Part shown: positions 25,601-35,605 of the stretch, in pieces | How the letters are laid out: each line of letters starts with the position of its first letter | How positions within the stretch are numbered: position 1 is the stretch's first letter | Source of the DNA: Ursus arctos | Lineage: Eukaryota; Chordata; Mammalia; Carnivora; Ursidae | Assembly (NCBI RefSeq): GCF_023065955.2 | Contig: NW_026622808.1 | Span: 34,112,475-34,176,474 of the forward strand | Length of the DNA stretch: 64,000 nucleotides | Direction: 5' to 3' | The notes under the pieces: model-generated | What the model was told of the DNA's origin: nothing | The model's database searches: none | The model's input: the letters and a program-made list of their open reading frames with translations, nothing else | Made by a program: the position numbers and the translations under genes

Positions 25601-26400
25601 AAGTATTTGAGTTTCCTCCAAATTTTTGCTTGTGGTTGAGTTCCAATTTGAGAGCGTTGTGGTCTGAGGATATGCAGGGAATAATTTCAGTCTTTTGGTA
25701 TCAGTTGAGGCCTGTTTTGTGACCCAGAACATGTTCTATTCTTGAGAATGTTCCATGGGCATTAGAATAGAATGAGTATTCTTTCGTTCTAGGGTGTAGT
25801 GATCTATATATATCTATGAGGTCCAACTCGTCGAGTATGGCATTCAAAGACCTTGTTTCTTTGTCGATTTTGTGCATGGGTGATCTGTCTATTTCTGATA
25901 GTGGAGTGTTGAGGTCCCCCACTATTATCGTATTTTTATCTATATGTCTCTTTATTCTGGTTAAGAGTTGGCTTGTGTATCTTGCTGCACCCCTGTTGGG
26001 GGCATAGATATTTATAATTGTCATATCCACTTGTTGGATACATCCTTTAAGAATAATATAGTGCCCTTCTGTGTCTCTAACAATAGTCTTTAGTTTAAAA
26101 TCCAATCTGTCTGTTATGAGAATTGCTACCCAGCTTTCTTTTGAGCTCCATTGGTGTGAAAGATGGTATTCCATCCCTTTACTTTCACTCTGAATGTATC
26201 TTTAGGTTCAAATGAGTCTCTTGTAGACAGCAAATGGATGGGTCATGTCTTTTTATCCAATCTGCAACCCTGTGGCACTTTATGGGAGCATTTAGGCCAT
26301 TTACATTGAGACTGATTATTAAGAGTATGATTTTAATGATGCCACGTTGCCAGTAAAGTCTTTGTTTTTATAGATTGTGACTTTCTGTTCTATATCACTC
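22690..26400 (-). pseudogene. L1-B ORF2 (endonuclease/reverse transcriptase) relic
   Basis: Domain order is conserved. There is an endonuclease piece with TIINIYAPNRGAARY and HGTFSRIEHVLGHK (26174-25701). An RT piece has [16 protein letters not shown] (25013-24522). The C-terminal cysteine region [19 protein letters not shown] lies at 23067-22699. At least five stops or frameshifts separate the pieces, for example a stop where intact copies read through near 24400 and 24030. The family protein nicks DNA and reverse transcribes L1 RNA at the nick; this copy cannot. Confidence 0.9.
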
Positions 26401-26417
26401 TTGGGGCCTTTTTACTT

Positions 26418-27321
26418 TTATAGAACCCCCCTTAATATCTCCTGTAGGGCTGGTTTCATGGTTACGAAATTGGTTAATGCCTGGCGAATCTGGAAGGTCT
26501 TTATTTCTCCATCAATTCTGAATGACAGCCTTGCTGGATAGAGGATCCTTGGCTGCATGTTTTTCTCTGTAAGAGCTTTAAAAATGCCCTCCCAACCCTT
26601 TCTCTCATTCCAGGTCTCTGTAGACAGGTCTGACATAAATATGATACCTTTGCCTTGGTATGTGAGAAATTTCTTTGCCTTGGCCGCTTTCAATACTGTG
26701 TCCTTGGATCTAATATTTGTGAATTGCACTATGATGTGACGTGGCATAGGTTTGTCATGGTTGAGCTTGGGAGGTGTCCTCTCTGCCTCTTGGACACGAA
26801 TGTTTGTTTCTCTTGCTAGATTAGAGAAGTTTTCAGTTACAATTTGTTCAAATATCTCTTCTAGACCTCTATTTTTCTCCACCCCCTCGGGGATGCCGAT
26901 GATTCTGACATTGGAACGTTTCATTGAGTCAGTAACCTTCCGTAACCTACATTCTTGAGCATGGATTTTTTTGAGTCCAGATTCTGTTATAGCTTTCTCT
27001 TCTACTAACCCATCCTCCAATTTGCTGATATGTTCTTCTGCCTCATTCACCCTGGCCATCAGAGCCTCTAGTTTTGACTGCATTTGGCTCATAGAATTTT
27101 TAATTTCTGCCAGATTCTCTCTCATTTCCACCCTTAGAGATTCTATATTCTCATTAACATTTTCGTTAATACTTTTTTGAAGTCTACACATCATCTTGAC
27201 CATTGTTACTCTGAATTCCATTTCTGATAATTCAGTTATATCCATATCCATTAGTTCAGTGGCAGAGGCCACAGACTCATTGTCTTTTCTTTGCTGGGGG
27301 GGGACTTCTCCTTCTCGTCAT
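26418..27321 (-). pseudogene. L1-B ORF1 (RNA-binding protein), frameshifted near the start
   Basis: Expected start ATG at 27319-27321 (antisense), matching the L1-A start at 31285. An eight-C run (27296-27303 on the + strand as G8; L1-A has seven) shifts the frame and meets a stop a few codons later. From the internal ATG at 27272 an open frame of 284 codons remains. It has a heptad-like coiled coil (about residues 30-95), the NVRIIGIPEG segment that opens the RNA-recognition fold, and the C-terminal ARLSFRIDGEIKTFQ. The family role is to coat L1 RNA as a trimer. The frame is nearly whole, so a restart at the internal ATG is conceivable but unproven. Confidence 0.85.
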
Positions 27322-27324
27322 TCT

Positions 27325-28240
27325 GATGAGGAGAGGTTGCGGGGTTGTCCAGAACCCAAATTATTGACCGGGACCCAGGCCGTGCACCCTTGTTTTATAG
27401 GGATCTTAGGGATGTGGGCTTCTTGATTCTTCAGCCTGCCTTCTGGGGGAGGGTCCTGCCACACCGATACTCAGGCAACCCCATTTGGGTAGAGTCTCCC
27501 CGTCCCCTGCGAGGGGGGATGGGGATGGGCACACTGTGAGCTGGTATTTCCAGGCTTTTGTTCTCTGGCGGCTTTCCCTGGCAGTTTGCTGTGCCTCTTC
27601 TGAGAGTCAGAGCAGCGGCCGAATCTCAGCCTCTGTCTCAGAACAGAGGGATAGTGGACCATTCTCCACTGATGTTCTGGCCACTTTAACTCTGTTTCTG
27701 TTGGTGCTGCTCAACCCTGCAGCATCCCGGGATGTGCGTCCTACACCCGCTGTCCCAGCCCTCACTTCCTGGGCCATCACATCTCTGTCCTTTGTGTTTC
27801 TAACAGCGCCAGCCACCAGCCGCCCCCGCACGCTCTGGAGCTCCTGGTCTCAGTCTGGTTCCAGTGAGTGCACCGGAGCTCCGGTTTTAAGTCTTGTCAC
27901 ACACGTTCCCCTGCTCACGGTCTCAGTCTGCTCTCTCGCGGGTGCCGGTCCGCGAGTCCACCCGCTCTCCCGTGCAGGTGGCTACCGCTTCCCGGCACCT
28001 GAACATGGTAGCTCCCTCCCCCTTCCATTTATCTTCCAATATCTCTGCACAGTTTCACAGCTCCCCGCTTCGTACCTCAATACTCAGCGCTGAAGATGTT
28101 CATTTGTAGAGATCCAGATGTATCTTCCTGCGTCTCAGGCTGATTCTGTGGATGTTCAGGCTGGTCTGGTACCTATCCAACTCAACTCAGGGGACCGGCT
28201 GAAAAAGGGGTCCCCTACTCCTTCGCCATCTTAACTCCCT
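27325..28240 (-). promoter_or_regulatory. L1-B 5' UTR, CpG-rich internal promoter region
   Basis: A GC- and CpG-rich block unlike the surrounding AT-rich intron. It ends in the reverse complement of the canonical L1 transcription start with the 'aagatggcg' YY1-like motif (28222-28235). L1 5' UTRs carry a sense promoter and often an antisense one. Transcription from the sense promoter would run against DOCK3, and from any antisense promoter with it. The 202-codon + frame at 27485-28093 is a by-product of high GC. Confidence 0.7.
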
Positions 28241-30240
28241 TACTCTGCTGATTGGATACCATTTATCCCTTTTTGTTGTCTGATTGCCATTGCAAGGACT
28301 TGTAGTACTATGTGGAATAATAATGGTGAGAGTGGGCATCCTTGTCGTGTTCCTGATCTTAAGGGAAAGGCTTTCAGATCTTCTCTGTTGAGAATGATAT
28401 TCGCTGTAGGCTTTTCATATATGGTTTTTATGAAATTGAGGAATGTACCCTCTATCCCTACACTCTGAAGGGTTTTAATCAGGAAAGGATGCTGTATTTT
28501 GTCAAATACTTTTTCTGCATCAATTGAGAGGATCATATGGTTCTTGACTCTTTTCTTTTGATATGATCTATCACACTGGTCAATTTGCGAGTGTTGAACC
28601 ACCCTTGCATCCCAGGGATGAATCCCACTTGGTCATGATGGATAATCCTTTTAATGTACTGTTGGATTCTATTAGCCAGGATCTTGTTGAGAATTTTGGC
28701 ATCCATATTCATCAGGGATACCGGTCTGTAATTCTCCTTTTTGGTGGGATCTTGGCCTGGTTTGGGGATCAAGGTAATCCTGGCCTCATAGAATGAGTTT
28801 GGTAGTTTTCCTTCTGTTTATATTTTTTGAAACAGCTTCAACAGAATAGGTATTATTTCTTCTTTGAATGTTTGGTAGAATTCCCCAGGGAATCCATCAG
28901 GCCCTGGACTCTTGTTTTTGGAGAGGTTTTTGATCACTGCTTCAATCTCTTCATAATTAATCCATCTGTTTAAATAATCAGTTTCTTCCTGTTTCAGTCT
29001 TGGTGGTTTATAGGTTTCTAGGAAGGCATCATTTCTTCCAGGTTGTTTAATTTATTGGCATAAAGCTGTTGATAAAAGTTTCTAATGATCCTTATTTCAT
29101 TGGTATTGGTCGTAATCTCTCCCCTTTCATTCATGATTTTATTAATTTGAATTCTTTCTCTATTCTTTCGAGTAAGTCTGGCCAATGGCTTATCAATCTT
29201 TTTTATTCTTTCAAAGAACCAGCTTCTAGTTCTGTTGATTTGCTCTACTGTGCTCCTGGTTTCTAATTCATTGATCTCTGCTCTAATCTTGATCACCTGC
29301 CTTCTCATGCATGAGTTAGGCCTTTTCTTCTGTTCCAGCTCCAGCTTCTTGAGGTGAGAATATAAAAACTGCATTTTTGATTTTTCTATTCTTTTGAGTA
29401 AGGCTTGGATGGCTATGTATTTTCCCCTTCGGACTGCCTTTGCAGTGTCCCATTGGTTTTGGACCGATGTGTTTTCATTTTCATTGGTCTCCAAAAATTG
29501 TTTGGTCTCCTTCTTAATTACCTGGTTTACCCAATCATTCTTGAGCAGGATGGTTCTTAGTTTCCAAGTGTTTGAGTTTCTTCCAAATTTTTCCATGTGA
29601 TTGAGTTCCAGTTTCAATGCATTGTGGTCTGAGAATATGCAGGGAATAAATTTCAGTTTTTTGGTATCGGTTGAGACCTGTTTTGTGACCCAGTATATGA
29701 TCTATTCTGGAGAAAGTTCCATGTGCATTTGAAAAGAATGAGTATTTTGTTGTTCTGGGGTGTAGTGTTCTGTATATATCTGTGAGGTCCATCTGGTCCA
29801 GTATGTCATTCAAAGCTCTTGTTTCTTTGTTGATTTTCTGCTTAGGTGATATGTCTATTGCTGAGAGTGGAGTGTTGAGGTTCCCTACTCTTAACGTATT
29901 ATTATCTATATGTCTCTTTATTCTGGTTAAGAGTTGGCTTGTGTATCTTGCTGCTCCCCTTTTGGGGCCATAGATATTTATAATTGTCATATCCACTTTG
30001 GATACATCCTTTAAGAGTAATATAGTGTCCTTCTGTATCTCTAACTACAAGCTTTAGTTTAAAGTCCAATCTGTCTGATATGAGAATTGCTACCCCAGCT
30101 TTCTTTTGAGGTCCATTGGCATGAAAAATGGTTTTCCATCGCTTCCCTTTCAGTCTGGATGTATCTTTAGGTTCAAAATGAGTCTCTTGTAGACAGCAAA
30201 TGGATGGGTCATGTCTTTTTATCCAATCTGCAACCCTGTG
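28241..30240 (-). pseudogene. L1-A ORF2 N-terminal two-thirds, broken
   Basis: Endonuclease piece 29996-29535 (MTIINIYGPKRGAARY, HGTFSRIDHILGHK), linker 29617-29018, then RT pieces 28772-28533 ([15 protein letters not shown]) and 28602-28240. It ends at the L1-B junction just before the catalytic FADD would be read. Confidence 0.87.
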
Positions 30241-30296
30241 GCATTTATGGGAGCATTTAGGCCATTTATATTGAAAGTGATTATTGAGAGATATGA

Positions 30297-31285
30297 TTAA
30301 TGATGTGTTGCCTGTGAAATCTTTGTTTCTATAGATTGTAAATTTCTGTTCTGTATCAGTCTTGGGGTCTTTTTACTTTTATAGAACCCCCTTAATATTT
30401 CTTGTAGGACTGGTTTGCTTTTCACAAATTCCTTCAGTTTCTGCCAGTCTTGGAAGGTCCTTATCTCTCCATCAATTCTGAATGACAGCCTTGCTGGATA
30501 AAGGATCCTTGGCTGCATATTCTTCTCAGTTAGAGCTTTGAAAATACCTTGCCAACCGTTCCTGGCCTGCCAGGTCTCTGTAGACAGGTCTGGCATTATT
30601 CTGATATTCTTCCTTCTGTATTTAAGGATTTTCTTCCTCCTGGCCGCTTTCAAGACTGTATCCTTGGATCTAATATTTGCGAATTGCACTATGATGTGAT
30701 GTGATGTAGGTCTGTTCTCACTGATCTTGGGCGGGGTCTTCTCTGCCTCTTGGACACGAATGCTTGTTTCCTTTGCCAGATTAAGGTAGTTCTCAGCTAT
30801 AATTTGTTCAAATATCTCTCCTAGACCTCTCTCTTTCTCCACCCCCTCTGGGAATCCGATGATTTTGACATTGGATCGTTTTGATTGAGTCAGTCAGTAA
30901 TCTTCTGTAATTTACATTCTTGAGATTGGATTTTTTTGAGGCAAGTTTCCGTTTATATTTTCTCTTCTACCATCCCATCTTCCAGTACCCTAATTTGTTC
31001 TTCTGCCTCATTTACCCTGGTCGTCAGAGCATCTAGTTTAGACTGCATTTGATTCATAGGATTTTTAATTTCTGCCAGATTCACTCTCATTTCTGCCCTT
31101 AGAGATTCTATATTCTCGTTAATATTTTCGTTAATAGTTTTTTCAAGCATACACATCATCTTGACCATTGTTACTCTGAACTCCATTGCTGACAATTTCA
31201 TTATATCCATATCCATCAGTTCTGTGGCAGAGGCCACAGACTCATTATCTTTTCTTTGCTGGGGGGGATTTCTCCTCCTCGTCAT
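30297..31285 (-). pseudogene. L1-A ORF1, frameshifted
   Basis: Starts MTRRRNPPQQRKDNE (seven-C run in frame) and runs 110 codons to 30953. It is then broken by a stop and a small duplication-like change near 30885-30900. The RNA-binding and C-terminal part reopens at 30842-30297 with ARLSFRIDGEIRTFQ. It is non-functional as a single protein. Confidence 0.85.
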
Positions 31286-31289
31286 TCTG

Positions 31290-32276
31290 ATGAGGAGAGG
31301 TTGCGCGGATGCCCAGGGCCCACATTATCGACCAGGACCCAGGCAGTGTGCACTTGTTTTATAGGGACCTTAGGGATGTGGCCTTCTTGATTTTTCAGCC
31401 TGCCTTCTGGGGGAGGGGCCTGCTGCGCTGATATTCAGGCAACCCTGTTTAGGTAGAGTCTCCCCGTCTCCTGCAAGGGGGGATGGGGATGGGCACAACG
31501 TGAGCCAGTATTTCCAGGCTTTCGTTCTCTGGCGGCTTTCCCTGGCGGTTTTCTGAGACTCTTCTGAGTGTCAGAGCAGCAGTGGCCATATCCTAGCCTC
31601 TGTCTCAGAACAGAGAGATTGCAGTCCGCTCTCCACTGAGCTTTCCTGGACACTTTAACGCTGTTTCCGTTGATGCTGATAAAAACATTGCAGCATCCCA
31701 GGATGTGCCCTACAGCCACTCTCCCAGCCCTCACTTCCAGGGCTGGCACATCTCTGTCCTTTGTGCTTCTAACACTGCCAGCCACCCCCGGTTCCTGCGT
31801 ATGCTCCATAGCTCCCTGTTTCAGTGTGGTTCACGCGGGCTCTGGGGCACTGGTTTTCTGTCTGGTCACGTGCACGCTCCCAAGCTCTCAGTTTCAGTCT
31901 AGTTTGAGTGTGTGCTCCGGACCGCCGGTTTTCAGTTTGGACGCGCATGCTTTCCCGGGCTCACAGTCTGCTTTCTCGCGGGTGATGGTCCGTGAATCCG
32001 CCTGCTCCCCAGTGCAGGTGGCTACTGCTTCCCAGTGCCCGAGCATGGCAGCTCCCTCTCCCTCCCGTTTATCTTTGATATCTGTGCGCAGATTCATGGC
32101 AGTCTGCTTCGTACCTCAATACTCAGGCCTGTAGATGTTCATTTAGAGATCCAGATGTATCTTCCTGCGTCTCAGGCTGATTTCGTGGGTATTCAGGATG
32201 GTCTGGTAGATATCCAGCTCGATTCAGGGGACCAGCTGAAAAAAGGGTCCCCTACTCCTCCACCATCTTTTCCCCC
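31290..32276 (-). promoter_or_regulatory. L1-A 5' UTR, CpG-rich internal promoter region
   Basis: The second GC/CpG-rich block in the intron. It ends with the reverse complement of an L1 start and the aagatggtg version of the YY1-like site (32262-32270). It is similar to the L1-B 5' UTR but diverged by point changes and small indels. Confidence 0.65.
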
Positions 32277-32470
32277 TGTAATTTTAGCCATTCTGACTGG
32301 TGTGAGGTGGTATCTCATTGTGGTTTTAATTTGTATTTCCCTGATGCCAAATGAAGTTGAGTATTTTTTCATGTGTATGCTAGCCATTTGTATGTCTTCT
32401 TTGGAGAAATGTTTGTACATGTCTTCTTCCCATTTCTTAACTGGATTGTTTATTTTGGGGGTGTTGATTT

Positions 32471-34313
32471 TGATGAATATGGATGCAAAAGTTCTCAACA
32501 AGATACTAGCTAATTGAATCCAATAGTACATTAAAAGGATTATTCACCATGATCAAGTGGGATTTATTCCTGGGCTTTAGGGGTGGTTCAATATCCATAA
32601 AACAATTAACATGATGCATCACATTAATGAGAGAAAGGATAAGAACCATATAATCCTCTCAATAGATGCAGAAAAAGCATTTGACAAAATACAGCATCCT
32701 TTCTTGGTAAAAACCCTTAAGAAAGTAGGGATAGAAACAACATATCTCAACATCATAAAGGCCATATATGAAAGAGGCATAGCTAATATCATCCTCAATG
32801 GCAAATAATGGAGAGCTTTTCTCCTAAGATCAGGAATATGACAGGGATGTCCACTCTTACCAGTGTTGTTCAACAGAGTACTAGAATTCCTAGCCTCAAC
32901 AATAAGACAACAAAAGAAATAAAAGTCATTCAGATTTTCATTGAAGAAGTCAAATGATCACTTTTCACAGACAATATGCTATTCCATGTGGAAAACCTGA
33001 AAGAGTCCATCAAAAAATTGCTAGAACTGATACATGAATTCAGTAAAGTCACAGGTTATAAAATCAATGTACAGAAATCTGTTGCATTTCTATACACCAA
33101 TAATGAAGCAGCAGAAAGAGAAATCAAGGAATTGATCCCATTTGCAATTGCACCAAAAAACCATAAGATACCTAGGAATAAACCTAACCAAAGAGCTGAA
33201 AGATCTGTATGCTGAAAACTATAGAACACTTAATGAAAGAAATTGAAGAAGACACAAAGAAATAGAAAAACATTCCATGCTCATAGATTGGAAAAACAAT
33301 ATTGTTAAAATTAAATCATTAATTTAACTGTTAAAATATACTACCTAAAGCAGTCCACACATTCAGGGCAATCCCTATCAAAATAACACAAGCATTTTTC
33401 ACAGATCTAGAACAAAGAATCCCAAAATTTATGTGGAACCAGAAAAGACCCTGAATAGCCCAAGGAATGTTGAAAAAGCAAAGCAGGAGGCATCACAATC
33501 CCAGACTTCAAGCGGTATTACAAAGTTGTAATCGTTAAGACATTATGGAATTGGCATGAAAACAGACTCATAGGTCAATGGAACGGAATAGAGAACCCAG
33601 AAATAGACCCACAGCTATATGGTCAACTAATCTTTGACAAAGCAGGAAAGAATATCCAATGGAAAAGAGTCTCTTCAACAAATGGTGTTGGGAAAACTGG
33701 ACAGCCATATGCAGAAAAATGAAACTGGACCATTTTTTTTTCTTTTCTTTCTTTTTTTTTTCTTTTTTTCTTTATTTTTTATTATAATAATATTTTTTAT
33801 TATATTATGTTAGTCACCATACAGTACATCCCTGGTTTTTGATGAAAAGCTCCATGATTCATTAGTTGCGTATAGCACCCAGTGCACCATGCAATATGTG
33901 CCCTTCTTACTACCCATCACCAGCCTATCCCATTCCCCCATCTCCCTCCTCTCTGAAGCCCTCAGTTTTTTCTCAGAGTCTATAGTCTCTCATGCTTCAT
34001 TCCCCCTTCTGATTATACCATACACAAAAATAAATTCAAAATGGATGAAAGACCTGACTGTAAAACAGGAAACCATCAAAATCCTAGAGGAGAACACAGG
34101 GAGCAACCTCTTTGACCTCGACTGCAGCAACTTCTTACTAGACACATCTCTGGAGGCAAGGGAAACAAAGGCAAAAATGAACTATTGGGACGTCATCAAG
34201 ATGAAAAGCTTCTGCACAGCAAAGGAAACAATAAGTAAAACTAAAAGGAACCTATGGAATGGGAGAAGATATTTGCAAATGACATATCAGATAAAGGAAT
34301 AATATCCAGAATC
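32471..34313 (+). mobile_element. inverted 5' segment of the twin-primed older L1
   Basis: Sense-oriented ORF2 from the RT domain ('tgatgaatatggatgcaaaa', 'tagatgcagaaaaagcattt') to 'atggaatgggagaagatatt' and 'agaatctataa'. It carries several stops (for example 32806 and 33214) and an interruption at 33735-34016. It is joined at 32470-32474 to the antisense 3' segment with about 4 bp of shared sequence (tgat). Confidence 0.85.
33735..34016 (-). mobile_element. young L1 3' end, antisense, with long T/CT-rich tail
   Basis: A tail of about 60 nt in reverse (tttcttttctttc...) followed by 'atgttagtcaccatacagta' and 'aacc'-less 3' UTR sequence up to 'cattcccccttctgattat'. It breaks the host L1 phrase 'gactggaccatttt...taccatacacaaaaataa'. 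A clear duplication is lacking, and a few host bases seem deleted. Confidence 0.82.
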
Positions 34314-34332
34314 TATAATATATAAGAACTTT

Positions 34333-34571
34333 ATATAAGAACCTTACACTAGAATATACTGCATGTAATGACATACAATTTATATACAGTATATCAGAAC
34401 CCTATGTAAGGCCCTTACATCAGAATACATTTAGTATTCCCCTTTAATTTTTCTGTTATTGTTGTACATTTCACTTATACATGTTTTTTGTTCTGTTTTA
34501 CAGCTTTACTGGGGTATGATTGACAAATGAAACTGTAAGATATTTAAAGTGTACAAAATGATAATTGATAA
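34333..34571 (-). mobile_element. ancient L1 3' sequence resuming after the 13-kb block
   Basis: 'tttactggggtatgattgac' and 'tatttaaagtgtacaaaatg' at 34504-34561 are an old antisense L1 3' UTR. 34333-34500 is AT-rich and not clearly assigned. Confidence 0.5.
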
Positions 34572-35029
34572 TTTTTTAAAAGTTTGTTATAGTTGACATA
34601 CAATGTTACATTAGTTTCAGGTGTACAACATAGTAATTCAGCTTCTCTATACATTATGCTATGCCTGCCACAGGTGTAGCTAACCATGTTTCACCATACA
34701 ATGCTATTACAATATCATTGACTATATTCTTTTGCTGTGCTTTTTATTCCCACAACCTATTCATTTCATGACTAGAAGCCTGCATCTCTCCTCTTAACCA
34801 ATTTTCAACATCCCTCTGGCAGCTATCAGTTTGTTCTCTGTATTTACAGTTCTGATTCTGCTTTTTGTTTGTTTATTCATTTGTTTTATTTTGTAGATTC
34901 CACATAGAGAAAAATTGTATGGTATTTGACTTTCTCAGTCTGACCTATTTCACTTAGCATAGTACTCTCTAGGTTCATTCATGTTATTGCCATGGCAAGA
35001 TCTCATCCATATTTATGGCTTTGTAATAT

Positions 35030-35080
<51 letters not shown>

Positions 35081-35207
35081 CACTCCATCTTCTTTATCCA
35101 TTTGTCTCTCCATGGACATTTAGGTTGCTTCCCTCTCTTGGCTATTATAAATAATGTTGCAATAAGGACAGGGTGCACATATCTCTTTGAATTAGTGCTT
35201 TCATTTT
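34572..35207 (-). mobile_element. older L1 3' end, antisense, with embedded (GT)n
   Basis: 'agtttgttatagttgacata', 'acattagtttcaggtgtaca' and 'cacttagcatagtactctct' read as the 3' UTR and ORF2 end in reverse, up to 'tgaattagtgctttcatt'. The family's variable AT/GT site has expanded into a dinucleotide array. Confidence 0.8.
35032..35077 (+). repeat. (GT)23 microsatellite
   Basis: Twenty-three uninterrupted GT units inside the L1 ORF2-end relic. Length and purity suggest it is polymorphic. Confidence 0.97.
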
Positions 35208-35398
35208 TTTTTTAAAGATTTTATTTATTTATTTGACAGAGAGATAGCCAGCAAGAGAGGGAACACAAGCAGGGGGAGTGGGAGAGGAAGAAGCAGGCTC
35301 ATAGCAGAGGAGCCTGATGTGGGGCTCGATCCCATAATGCCAGGATCACTCCCTGAGCCGAAGGCAGATGCTTAACTGCTGTGCCACCCAGGCGCCCC
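35208..35398 (-). mobile_element. young Can-SINE, antisense
   Basis: Poly-T, 'aaagattttatttatttatt', 'gaacacaagcagggggagtg' and the head 'tgtgccacccaggcgcccc'. The flanking duplication agtgctttnatttt (35194-35207, 35399-35412) has one mismatch. Confidence 0.93.
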
Positions 35399-35412
35399 AG
35401 TGCTTTAATTTT

Positions 35413-35605
35413 TTTAACTTATTTTATTTAAATTCAGTTAACATATAGTGTATCATTAGTTTCAGATGTAGAGTTCAGTAATTCATCAGTTGCATATAAT
35501 ACCCAGTACTCATTACATCATGTGCCCTTAATGCCCACCACCTAGTTACCCCATCCCCCCACCAGCCTCCCCTCCAGCAACCCTCAGTTTGTCTCCTATA
35601 ATTAA
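35413..35605 (-). mobile_element. older L1 3' UTR piece, antisense
   Basis: 'aaattcagttaacatatagt', 'agagttcagtaattcatcag', 'ctagttaccccatcccccca' and 'agcaaccctcagtttgtctc' match the same 3' UTR type as 17448-18227. It abuts the sense L1 that follows. Confidence 0.78.

Larger units (their letters stand above)
22236..28240 (-). mobile_element. full-length young L1 (L1-B), 6.0 kb, antisense to DOCK3
   Basis: All parts are present in reverse. These are the A-tail and 3' UTR (22236-22690), ORF2 (about 22690-26400), ORF1 (26418-27321) and a GC-rich 5' UTR ending at a canonical L1 start (reverse complement agggagttaagatggcgaag). ORF2 is broken into open pieces: 26174-25701 endonuclease, 25646-25080, 25013-24522 RT, 23984-23529, 23510-23133 and 23067-22699. 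ORF1 has a one-base frameshift near its start. It is therefore full-length but inactive. Confidence 0.92.
22236..32276 (-). mobile_element. tandem pair of young L1s sharing one target-site duplication (10.0 kb)
   Basis: A perfect 18-bp duplication tgtaattttagccattct lies at 22218-22235 and 32277-32294 and brackets two head-to-tail antisense L1s. L1-B (22236-28240) is full length. L1-A (28241-32276) has an intact 5' end but stops inside the ORF2 RT domain, directly at the first base of L1-B. Neither has a duplication of its own at the internal junction 28240/28241. One A-tail (poly-T at 22236-22255) serves the whole unit. Confidence 0.88.
28241..32276 (-). mobile_element. L1-A: young L1 with intact 5' end, 3' half missing
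   Basis: In antisense order it has a 5' start at 32276 (reverse complement gggggaaaagatggtggagg), a 5' UTR, ORF1 and the ORF2 endonuclease and RT up to about the catalytic region. It then stops at 28241. It lacks the rest of ORF2, the 3' UTR and an A-tail. L1s normally lose 5' sequence, so losing the 3' half points to a rearrangement after insertion. It has many stops and frameshifts and is inactive. Confidence 0.88.
21234..34313 (-). mobile_element. twin-primed older L1 with nested insertions (13.1 kb block)
   Basis: An older carnivoran L1 flanked by a perfect 19-bp duplication tataatatataagaacttt (21215-21233, 34314-34332). Its 3' part is antisense (21234-22235, resuming at 32277-32470). 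Its 5' part is inverted to the sense strand (about 32471-33734 and 34017-34313). The two parts meet in L1 coordinates: the inverted part ends at 'ataatatccagaatctataa' and the antisense part begins just downstream of that point. This is the signature of twin priming. Later insertions inside are a SINE (21425-21627), the tandem L1 (22236-32276) and an L1 tail (about 33735-34016). Without them the element is about 2.6 kb. Confidence 0.88.

Noticed and set aside
27485..28093. 202-codon + strand open frame that could look like a novel protein gene
   Set aside because: It lies wholly in the GC-rich antisense L1-B 5' UTR, where few stop codons occur by chance. There is no homology, and the strand is opposite to the element.
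22236..28240. Potentially active full-length L1
   Set aside because: It is structurally complete, but ORF2 is broken in at least five places and ORF1 has a frameshift, so autonomous mobility is not credible.
31670..32134. 154-codon + strand open frame
   Set aside because: The same effect in the L1-A 5' UTR; it is not similar enough to the frame in L1-B to suggest a conserved protein.
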